Part shown: positions 50,201 through 62,200 of the stretch, in pieces
How positions within the stretch are numbered: position 1 is the first letter of the stretch
Layout: each line of letters starts with the position of its first letter
Assembly: GCA_014773175.1 (NCBI GenBank)
Contig: VXCM01000307.1
Location: forward strand, 124,001 to 188,000
Origin: Lucifuga dentata
Taxonomy: Eukaryota; Chordata; Actinopteri; Ophidiiformes; Bythitidae
Length of the DNA stretch: 64,000 bases
Direction: 5' to 3'
Program-made: the position numbers and the translations under genes
The notes under the pieces: model-generated
The model's input: only the letters and a program-made list of their open reading frames with translations
Told to the model about the DNA's origin: nothing
Database searches by the model: none

Positions 50201-53200
50201 CAGGACCTCTGGGCTATTTTCTGCTCCATTTTTTAGTATATTTAATCTGGTCTGATTTGATTTGCATGGATAGATAGTGAGGAGAGAGGCCTAAAGCCAC
50301 ATTTGAACCAGAATGTTACAGTGTTTAGAGTATATTAGAAATAAACCCAGAAAAGTCTCAACAAATACTGTAGATCCTTTTCCCTGCAGGAACTGATGAT
50401 GCCACAAGCTTCAACGTCACATGTTACATATCATCTGTGCCACTGCTGTTATTTCCAGAAGCCGATGGCATATTTATTTACTCATCACTGTGATTTACTT
50501 CATACTGCTACCGTGCTGCTCAGGTCACCTTGCCTTTCCCTCCCCTGCAGGGAGGAGAAAGAGGAGTTGAGGAACAAAAATGCAATGAGGAGAGGAGAGA
50601 GAAAGAGAGGAAGCAGATTTGTTGGATAAGCAGATTAAAGGGACAAAAAGTGATTTTAGTATAGTTATGGCTGAAAGCACAGAGACAGCGATGGTTCCTC
50701 ATGGTGGTGTACAGAGATGATTTTCTGCCTGTTTGTTGAGAATGGTGGGTGGGTGGCTTCCATCTCTATGGTAACCTGCNAAAAAAAAAAAAAAAAAAAA
50801 AAAAGACAACCATTATGCCTTTGCTCTCCACTCTGGATGTGTCAGGGCTGAATGTGCAGAGACAGGAACAGTGTTCACAGCTTTGCTGCTCCACTGCCAC
50901 CAACAGCTCATTTTCTTCATGCAGACACTCCTCGCTGCCAAGCACCAACAGCAGCTCCTACACCTCTGCTTCAACATGTTTTTCATCCATTTATAAGTGA
51001 CTTTTACTGAATCTGTCTCACTAGTTTCTCTCTCACTCTCTTCTCCTTTCTCCCTATTTACTAAGCCAAAGAAAAATCATGGGTGTGTGAAACACACACA
51101 TACACATCTTTATGTTTGTTGCGTATGAACACAGCTGTCTGTCATTGTTTTGAATGTTTGGTAGAAGTCGCAGTGAAAGAGAGAGAAAGACAAATTTTTT
51201 GTGTGCTGTGTGTGTGTGCACGTGCTCTTTGTGTACTACTAACCTGAATGTTGAGAGGAAATGATTACTGATTAAAGGTTATATCAACCATAAAATCTAA
51301 CATTTCACACAAACAGCAAAATGCATTAAGATTTTACATCCAGTTTGTCCAATTTCATCAAAGTGTTATCAAGAAGGAAGGATAAAGTTATAATCTTGGT
51401 TTTCTTGTTTGCTTCTTGTCGAAACTGACAGATTTGTCCAAAAACAGAAATTCTGCTTAAGAAAGAGCATCACACATCCACGTTTCCCTGTGGTTACACC
51501 TGAGTGCATGATGATTTCTTCTATGTTGCCAGTGACAACTGCAGAAACTACATCAGTCCTACTGCTTGTTTTTAATCAGCCATTGCTGAAATACACTGGT
51601 GTTCAAAAAGATCCTTGAAATCTGGTTGAATTTATAACTGTGTATTTGTGTTTTTGTCATAAATCACTTTAGAATGAAACAAATTCAGAGCTGAATTTGT
51701 CTGCTTCACTATCCTCTGGTGTCAGATGAGTAAACCTCTCTATATTCCAAATTCTATGTGGAAAATGACTTGCAATCTTTTTATAACTTCGTATCATACA
51801 TATAGCTGAAGCCAGGTAGTTGTTGCATTTAAAATTCCATCCCAGGTGTAAAATGGTGTCCCAGGTGTCATTAAATGGCTGCCATGAGAACCAGAAGTGT
51901 CCCAGTAATGTACATACCTCAACACAAACATCTGTTTGACTGGCATGATGTCTGACAAGCTCGTATCACACCTCCATCTTTTTTTTTTTTTTTTTTTNTT
52001 TTTTTTTTTTTTTTTTAATCATTAGGTGCATTCCGAAGCTGCCTCAATCTTCGTCTGACCTGGAAATCGCTCTGATCCGCCATCTTTAAGGATCTTCCAA
52101 TGTTTTTTTTTTTCTGCTCTTAAGTTCAGGAGGCTTCCTGAAAGAGACATAAGAGAAGAAGCGCGAGACAGTCCTACGTGGAAGTCTTTTATCAGGCACA
52201 CACGCCCCTTCACTAGAAATCTGTTTCTGATTGGACAGATCTATTGCAGCTAGTGTGATACAGCAGGCTGCACTGACACCATAAAAACAGTTTGATCAAA
52301 CACATGAACAGACAAATAGATAACAGCACCAACTCGTGTAAAATTACCCCCATGATCCAGATGTTGTTTTGATTCATCATCTGGTTAAAGTGACTGGATG
52401 TGTGTTCAGTGTGGGTCTGAATGTAATTAATTGTTGGTATATCATCACAACCTGCTCTGATCTAGACTGAAATCCATCTGTCTTTTATCAAAAGATCCAG
52501 AACTGATCCCTGTCAGTCTTTCATGATCAAGTTTGGCAGAGAAGGGATAGAAGGGATAGAAGAGTAGTGAGAGAAATGACAGGAAGTTACAAATCCTTAA
52601 ACACATAAACTACACCTGGTAATCCAGGTGACAGGTGCTTGTCTCCATGGAAACCAACTGAAGAAGGATTTAACAACATTGTAGGGATGTGTAGGTAAAT
52701 TAATGAAAGGGAATGCAGCTCACTGCTGGACTTCATACTGTGTGTGTGTGTATGTGCGTGTGTCTTGCTTTGCTGTCAAAATATTGAATCACTTCACACT
52801 CGGGATCAGGAAAGACTTCAGTGAGATGACTCGTAGAGCACCAATCCTCAGAAAGTCTTACACTACATAAACTGCTGTCATCTGCTTAAAACCCCCCGTA
52901 CCATCTGTCACATATCACTCCTCCATGTTTCAAACATGCCCCTTTTTCACTTCATTCCATGACCTTCTCTCAGTCAGGATCTTTGAATGAAGAAACTGTA
53001 AATACCCCAGATTATCCAGCCTTTCTCCATACTACACAAATCCATGGAAGAACATGTAAAAATCAGTAATTAAAAAAAAAAATTACTGCGGATACACATG
53101 TAGAGTAAGATTTTTATGTACATGAAGAAAGACTTTGATCGTAATTCTCCAGGTTTCTTTCTTCACACATTTTGAGATTCTCTGAAAGCTTTTACCCCGT

Positions 53201-56200
53201 CCCTCAGTCCTCTGACAGCTGTCTGACCTGGTTGTGTGAGATTGCTGCCCTCTAAAGGCCAGCAGTTACATCACAGGCTGGAGCTGGAAAAGCTGAGCGA
53301 GTGAGTGAGTGAGTGAGTGTGAGAGAGAGAGAAAGAGAGACCAAAGGAATCATGTCTGTGAGCAGGACTCCAGTATGACCTGTGTGTGTTTAGATGTGTC
53401 CCAAATGCTCTGAAATGTCTCCTCCCGCCCTCCCCTCCATCCTCCTTTCCTCCATGACCCGGAAACCAAACTTGTCTCCTCCGCTGTCTCAAACCTGGAG
53501 GAAAGAGCGGAAAAGCTTTGTTTTTTCCTCCAAGCGTCTCCTCCCGTGGAGGATACGTATCCTTTCAGGAAGTGTTTTTAACATTTTGATGTGACATCAC
53601 CATGGTCACGCCCCCTAACCCCGCCCATCAATGCTCATCAGCAGAAACTCAGGTGAACTCCTACCTGTCAGATGCTGATTTCTCCGGTAACAAACATGTC
53701 TACTGATTTATTAAATCTACATCCATCTATGAGCGTTTCAAACAGCAAACCACCGTCCTTCATTAGAAAACAGAAATCTGTGCACATTATCAGAACTTTA
53801 TTAATGACTTCAGTAGAATTACTGAATTAGGACAAAATTTACTGAATATTTATGCATGTGTGAATATGGAGATTAAAGGGCAACTGAAAATTTGAAATAT
53901 GTTTTAAACAAACAACTATTACACAAAGTAATTCTGTTTGAATGACCAACAACAAATGCACACATTTATGAAATGGGGACAGTTTTTTATTAATAATTAT
54001 TCATACTTAACATAAAATAATCTTGTTATTAAAGAAAATGACATACATAGAAGTAGATGATGACTACTATTAGAACCAATTTCAAATAAGGCAACATTCA
54101 TTTTAAACTTAGCGATGTTAAACTTTAAACTGTAAAACATTTTAAGCATTTTACAGGAATGATGCGAGTTTGTGCACACACGATGTCCAATAGAACTCTG
54201 ATCATCTTAATTAAAAATCAATATCACATAGGAGTGTGTGTGTGGAAGATGCAGTGTTGCAGAAAGAGTAAAATCTGTGATTGGTCCAGTTAATCATCGA
54301 TGATGATGATGATGGAGGAAACATAACTATCCCAAATCTCATGTCTTCCTGTCCTGCTCCATTCCTCCCCTCCTCTCCTCCCATCCTCCGTCTCACACTT
54401 ATGGGTAGGAATGGAGGGGAGGAAGGGAGGAGCGGGGGGAAATCCTTTGGGACGCACCTAAAGTCTGTGTTTGCTTATGGAATTGTGATGCCTTTTGGAG
54501 GCTGAGATAGAGTGTCTGTATTTGGAGCATGATGTTCATTACTGCGCAAGTGTGTCTGTGTTTGTGTGTGTGTTGTCACACACAGGACATCCTTTAATAA
54601 CTGATGGCAGATTTACTGCATTTAAGAATATTGGTGCATAAAAAGAGATTCAGTGCTCACTTGACCTTTTTCATCTAAAATCACTTTTGTCAGCAGGGTG
54701 AGGTTCACCACACCGTGAATCATTTTAATGAGCTCTTGGTTCTTTAAAGGCAGGACAGTCAAGGTGATGCGTGTTCTTGTTATTTGACATTATCTTAATG
54801 GAATGCAGAGGTTTGACCTGATCACAAGCAGAAATGGCTTCGCTCACCACGTAGTCTAAATTATTTATTCAATACTAAGTACATCCAACTTACATGTTTT
54901 TGACTCCATAACAGTTTGGTTCATTTTTCACCCTGTTGGTGAAGATTTGTAAGTGAGGCTGAAGTTTAAATATAGCTTCTCTTGTATCTGCTGGCTGCTT
55001 TGTTGCTTTGTTTGTTGAAAACTGATTTTTGACAAAACATGGTGGATGGGAAGAACCCATTAAATTTTGATGTGGATTCAGATCCAGGGGTGGAGCCAGG
55101 AATTCTTCTTCTTTTTTTTTAATGTTTTTAACAATGTTTAACAATGTTTTGTTTGTTAGGTTTTATGTTTTTGTCAATTTCTGCAAAAGTCATATGCTAA
55201 TCTCACTGAAAGAAAATCAGGTATATTTATCCCAGGATATTTCAATAGATGCAGTTTAGTTTGAATCTTGATCTGTCAAACATATTGGTGGTACATTAAT
55301 GGAATTACTTTTCAGTAGCAAATAGAGCAGAAATATATATAATATGTAGCTAAGATGATGCTGATTTTCAGCAGTATGCAACTAGTTTATATGTATCTTT
55401 AATAATTACAAAGAAAGATTAAAAAACATATATATATTAGGTTTATTATAGCTGTTTTGTTCTCCAAGGGCCAGTATATTAAAGGACCATACCGGTAATT
55501 TTACATGTTTGAGCCCAATAAATACAGTCACATATACATTATGTTACATTGCATTGCTGTCAACTTTTTTTTTTTTTTTTTTTTGCAGAAAGTGAGTGAG
55601 AAAGTGGGAGGTGCAGAAGGAACGAAGCTCGATGAGGACTTCACTGAAATGGAAAAGGTAAGAACTGAACGATTCATTTTCACATTTTCTTCACCTTATA
55701 AAAAATAGTAACCATTACTATTGTTGACAGGATATATTGGCGTGTTGAGCAGTGCAGGGCTGCAAGCATCTGGAAAGTCTTGTCACTGAAATAAGAACAT
55801 AAAAACAGTTCTGCCAAGCTATCAGCTTTCCATATCTCACTCTCACTAAAACATACTGTATTTTATCCAGATTTTTATCTGCAAGCTGTCAGGTTTAGGG
55901 ATTCATAAAAGGTTTCATTGGCTTTTGGATGTCTCTCATCACTCCATCTGTGTTTTAATCATCACCTTTTTCTAACCGTAATTCTTATTTTTGCACCCTC
56001 TAACATTTTCCTGGTCTTCTTCTATTCTTTATTTTACACGGTGGTCTGTAGAAGGTGGACACCACCACCAGGGCATTGATGGACATCATGGCCAGGACTA
56101 ATGAGTACCTGCAGCCCAACCCAGGTGACTGTACACTGTGTTGTACACCAGTTGCACATGATAATTACGTTCCCCATGAAGGTATCAGTTTCAAAAGAAT

Positions 56201-59200
56201 AAAATGTGAAACAAACTTTGCATAAAATAAAATCCCTAGTCTCCTGCACACAACAGGTTGCAATCAAATTAGAATTAAATCAATGAAAAAAGGTGTAACT
56301 TTTAGCTCGTGAGATGTTTGGTTTTATTAGTCTCTTGCCTTTGCAGCAACTAGAGCCAAGATGAGCATGATGAACTCCATGTCACGGATCCGGGGCCAGG
56401 AGAAGGGACCGGGCTACACGCAGGCTGAGACCCTCCTGGGAGAGTCCATGCAAAGGTTTGGCAGGGAGCTTGGAGAGGACTCACACTTTGGTAAGACATA
56501 AGACACCATTAACGCTTCTCATAAAGTATGGCCTCAGAAGGCTTTTTTCTAGGCTTCACAGGAACAAAGAGACAGAACTTTATTCCCTCAAGGACACAGT
56601 AACAAGTTATGAAAAATGTATCAGCCCATTTTCCAGACAAGACGCTTGCAGTTTGCTTTGTTATTTAGTTCACAACTGATAGCTCTAAAATGTATTTTAA
56701 AGACAAACATCTCTCTCCAGAATCATACCCTAGATTTTAATGGGACGCTGTTACTGACAAGAAAAATAAGAACAGTTTTTTCGCACAGTACACTGATACC
56801 AAACTGTGTGTTACTGATATGCTTTTGAATGTGTCTTTTCCAGGTCTTTCTCTGATTGATGCTGGGGAGGCCATGCGTGAACTGGGGGAGGTTAAGGACG
56901 CTCTGGACATGGAGGTCAAGCAGAACTTCATCGATCCAATGCAGAACCTCTGTGACAAAGATCTGAAGGAGATTCAGGTACTATTGATGTGGCTCTGAAA
57001 AAGATCATTGAAGTTTTACTGATCGGGAGGGGAGGAGATGTAAATATTCTCCTGTTGATACAGTAAGTACATGTTTTATCTGAAGAAAAATCAGCTTTAA
57101 AAAAAAAAAAAGCTGATTTTATTTTTGTTTTTTGTTTTTTAAGAATAAAAAATAAAAATTTGCTTTAATGAATATTGACATTTGTTTTTGTCTTACTGTA
57201 TACCTCATAACATTCATGAATAGAGGTATGGGACCGTTACAATTTTAACATCTTTCTGTATCATAACAGGTCCATTTATGCACCTTTGGTCCACCATAAA
57301 GATACAAAGCTGTTTCTTGTAGTTTAAAGGAACACTCCACCAGTTTTTCCACATCAGATTCAGTTTATTGGTCATGGGAACAGAGCCAGTTGTATTCAAT
57401 AGGAACAAGCTTTATTCAGCATGTAAAAACAGCGGTGCAAAGTCAAGGACACTGACCCTTATGACATCACAGGGGTTACTTTATGTTGGTGCTGAAAACT
57501 ACAGGTTGGAAAAATGGCACCTTTGTGGAAAACTGGTGTCCTTGTTGCACTATAGTGACTCCTGCTGGTTGGTCTGTCTAACAATCTCCTTCTTTCTCAC
57601 TTTTCCTAGCCCAAGAGTGAGCAACAAGGACTGCAGTGTAAAGATCTTCATACGATACAAACCAGTGAAAAATCTACTCAAACTTGAAATGCATACATTA
57701 ATGAGAGGGAGTCTGCTCGGCTCTACTCAGGAAAAGGAGATATGGACACACAGATCCAAAACCTGAGGGGATAGCACAGGACCTGATCTGACTGATTAAA
57801 CCAAATATAATTTGGACCCAGGACGACTTGGGTCACGGGTCAGGTTTTGGTTCTTAGGAAGACCTCTACATATAAATATAACTGCAAGTTCCTTTAGAGA
57901 AATCAAGGTGCTAAATCTGCCTCCACAGCAACAGAGGAGTTTGTACTTATGTATTTTTGTCCCACCTAAAAGGTGATGTTGATCATAATAAATCAGGAGA
58001 AAATAGGAAAAATGTCCAAAAAAGAGAACACACAGAACAATGATTTCTTCAGTATTGCCTGATAATTGTTGATCAGAGGTACACTTTGGTTACTTTGGTA
58101 CATAGTTTTGAAGATGCAAATAGTAAACCTACAAAAAAATAAAAATCATTTGTAAGAACTGTAATATTGTGTAATGTGTCCTTGTATAGTGTATCTAACA
58201 TGTCAGTGTTGTTTTCTCCTCTTTTACAGCATCATCTGAAGAAAATGGAGGGTCGCCGTCTGGACTTTGACTATAAAAAGAAACGTCATGGCAAAGTGAC
58301 AGACGACGAAATCAAACAAGCTCTAGAGAAGTTTGATGACTCCAAAGAGATTGCCGAGCAGAGCATGTTCAACCTGTTGGAGAGTGACGTAAGGATCATA
58401 TCTTCTCCTCGTCTCTCTGCTCGCTGCCGTTTATTCTGCCGTGTGACACTTTCTGTTGTTGCTGTTTCTGTCTACCGCATCCATTTCCTGTGTGCTGCTG
58501 TCAAACCATGGCAACAAGAAGGGTCTACCTTAGTCCTACTGACCTGCTGCTGCTCCATAATATCAACGCTTTGTTTTTTTGTGTGGAAAAAAAAGAAAAA
58601 GAAAAAAGAAAATTGTTCAGTAAAAATGCTGCAAACAGTCTATCCATTTTGTGTTTGTAATGATCCTACAAGTATCCATCATCTTCAGCCACATGAGAGT
58701 GGGAAAGAATCTGAGTGTGGGTCACCGTAATGATCGTTATGTCGTTACAGCCTGGTCAGTGGTGTGTACCAGTATCCATGATGTTCATATGTAACTGTAG
58801 GGCCTGTGTGTCCATCCATACAGATTGAACAGGTGAGCCAGCTTGCCGCGCTGGTCCACGCTCAGGTGGAATATCACAGCCGAGCTACTGAGATCCTCAC
58901 ACAGCTCTCCAGTAAGATTGATGAACAGTAAGTACTGACAAACGGCTTCCTGGGTTTCATACATGTACATGTATGTGACCATAACTTCCCAATACATGCC
59001 AATTGCAGAGGCGGAAAGTAACTAAATACATTATGAAAGCACTGTACTTAATTTTAGTCTAGTGGTTACTTGAGTATTCTTATTTTGTGCTTCTTTGTAC
59101 TTCTGTCCCACTACAATACAGAGTTAAATATTGTGCTCCACTATGTTTATCTGATTGATGTAGTGACTTATTACTTTGTAGATTAAGACTTTAAATAAAA

Positions 59201-62200
59201 CATTAGTTAGTGGTAGAATACTTGTTGGGTATTACTTGTATATACTTGTATACTGGGACTTGTTTTGGCTTGATTGGCAAGATGGAAGGAATTTATTCTA
59301 ATTGGTGGAGAATTTAATTAAATAAAAATTGGGGGGGGGTTTTCCCCTAAATACCTAATTTTCATTATTTCATTACCAATTCCAAATAAAAATTGGTCAC
59401 AATCTGTTGTGTAAAACACCTTCTTCACAATAAGTACTTTTACCTTGGATACGTGAGTATAATATACTGCAAATTCCTATTTACTTTTAACTAGATAAAA
59501 TCTGAATGCAGGTCTTATTGAGAATTTTAACATCATCTTATCACTGCTTTTACTTAATGAAGAAATTTAAAGGAACATACCCTCCATTTTGCATGTTTGA
59601 GCCTAATATATTCAATTTTCATACATGTTACGTTACTGACAACCATTTCCCAAAGGATAAAACCGTATTTCAGTTTTCCTGATATTTTACAAAATCTCTC
59701 TAAATCTTTCAAAATCAATATTCAAGCAATACACCTGCTGTAAAAATCAGTGTTTCGCCTGCTAATAGTTACACAGCCTTATGAAGTCACGGTCATTTAA
59801 ATTTTTTGATAAACACAGGTCTTCCTTTGGGACTATATTCCCTGGTTCATTTTCAGATCATTCTGTACTTTTTACTGCACTTAAATGCTAAAATTACATA
59901 ACTTCTAAAAAAAAACCTGAATATGCGTCTTGTTCACAATGATGGATTATCTATCTCAAGAACGTTTCAAGTATCAACACGTTGATTTTAATAGCATACC
60001 AGAATGAACTGAAACCAATGGCGGTCTGGAAGGTAGGAAAAAAAATTTAAATTCACCGTTCCAGTAGTATGCTTTGGGAAAAGATTGTCAGTAACGTTAC
60101 ATGTATGAAAATTGAATATATTAGGCTCAAACATGCAAAATGGCCGGTATGGTCCTTTAAGTACTTCTTCCATTACTGGCCAAGTGAAAATTCAGCAGAG
60201 CAGATGGAGTTGCAGTGTAAAATGTTATGATTCCTCATTTCTGTCATTTGCTCTGTGTGTTCCATTCTGCAGGATAAGGGAAGCCTCTAACAAACCAAGG
60301 AAAGAATTTACTCCTAAACCTCGTACGTCTCTGGACTTTTCCATCAGTGAGAACCACAATGGAGGAATCCACGGTGCTCGGTCCCCAGGTGAGCTCCACG
60401 ATATGAGCGTCATTGCTCCTGTCCAGAAACTAGCCTTGTTAGTTACTGTCATCTATTAAGGATGCAGTTCTCATTAGAGCTTCTTGTAAGCTGATGAAGA
60501 GACAGAAAAGTCCTACTTTTTTATTAGTGTTATTCCTGTAATGGATAGTTTCTGGGCTGGACATACCAGCATGAACTTTTACTTATTTCAGTCTGTTAAC
60601 CCATTGATTTTCTTTTCTTTAATCTTTCCTTTCCCACCTTTTTTTCATAGCATTTGAGTTATTATGTACTGCACAGAATATCCGTCCAAACAAGTGACAC
60701 AACCCTGCACTCTTCTCTTTTCCCTTATGATTTTTGTTTATTGTTGTAGGGGCGAGATCTCCAGGTGAGCTTAGGTCAACCTTTTTCTGTCAGAGTTTCT
60801 CCGTCTGTGCTTCATATGTTCAGCAAATTCCGTTCATTTACACAGCAAAACCTCAACAATGCCTCTACCTCTTTCCTTTCCTTTTCTTTGTGCTGTTTTG
60901 TCTTTTCCCTTTGCAGCAAGGTCCCCAGGTGAGACACAAGTGAACCCCAGAGAGATACAACAATATCTCTTCATCTCGCCATCGCTCTTGTTTTATTTGT
61001 TTTTGTCCATCTCTCTTTTTGTTCATCTGACTTTTATCATCAAAACTACCTCCAAACCATCAAAGTAACAGAAACAGCAAAGGGCGACGGTGGAAAAGCA
61101 TTTGCTTTCTGTTTCCTCATCTTTGTGTCTTTATCTTTCTTACTTACATTTTTTCTTATTGTGAGTTAAAGGATTATATCGGTGGTTTTGTGTGTTTGAG
61201 CCCAATAAATACAATAAATGTTTGAACCCACTAAATACAACCTGCATATATAGGTATGTCACATTACTACCAACCATTTTCCAAAACATACTAGTAGAGC
61301 AGTACATTTTCAAATTGTTTTTCCTACCTTTCAGACTGCCAGTTGTTTCAGTTCATTCCAGTACGCTATTAAAATCAGCTTGTAGAGACTGGAAACAGGC
61401 TTGAGATATGTAATCCATCACAGCCGACTGCATGAAATTTTTGTCAGAGTTGTCAAAAAAAATGTGTCTCTGCCAGGGAATAGAATCCCAGGAGAAAAGA
61501 CTGTTTTTACAGAGAAATTAAAACAAAATTGAATTTGAAGATGGGTGTTACACCTGAACATTTGATTTTGAAAGATTGGGGTATTTGGCAAAATAACATG
61601 AAAACTAAAATTCAACTTTATGTTTTGGGAAATGGCTGGCAGTAACATCACGTGTATGCAGGTCGTATTTATTGGACTCAAACGTGCGAAACTGGCACTG
61701 TCCTTTAAGGCAAATGTTGTCTAGGCTTGTGAAGATATGTGCTCTAATGAGCGCCTTTTGTATATGTTTATTGGGCTCAAACATGCAAACTCACTGGTAT
61801 GGTCCTTTAAACACTTAATGGCTACATGTATTTATCATCCTTGCATCACGAGTCCATCTTTCACTTCTAACTAATGTTTTAAACGATAAACGCCTCTGCT
61901 CTTCTTTCATCTTTGCTTCTTTTTCTTTCCCCTTTGCAGCAAAATCTCCAGGTGAGAAAGAGTGAAAATGGAGGAGATGCTAAATCTCTCTCACTCTTAC
62001 TTTTAGGTGTATTTAAATGCTTTGTGCTTTGTTTTGTCTGAATTTTGTTTGTTGTTTCTGTCGAACCTGGTTTCTCTTTGTCTGTCTTTTTATTATTAAC
62101 TTACCTGTTTTTGTTTTTTTCGTCAGTGTGGTGAATACGATCATCATTTATTAATCACTGATAGTCATGTTGTCTGTCTTTTTTCTCCTCCTCTTTCTTT

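Noticed and set aside
57368..57766. 132-residue open frame in sh3gl2 intron 5
   Set aside because: Overlaps a fish interspersed repeat beginning TTAAAGGAACACTCCACC; no domain is recognisable and it lacks splice signals.
60389..60459. Extension of sh3gl2 exon 8 reading into the intron as an alternative C-terminus
   Set aside because: A strong GTGAGC donor follows exon 8 and the extension ([10 protein letters not shown]…) has no resemblance to endophilin; possible only as intron retention.
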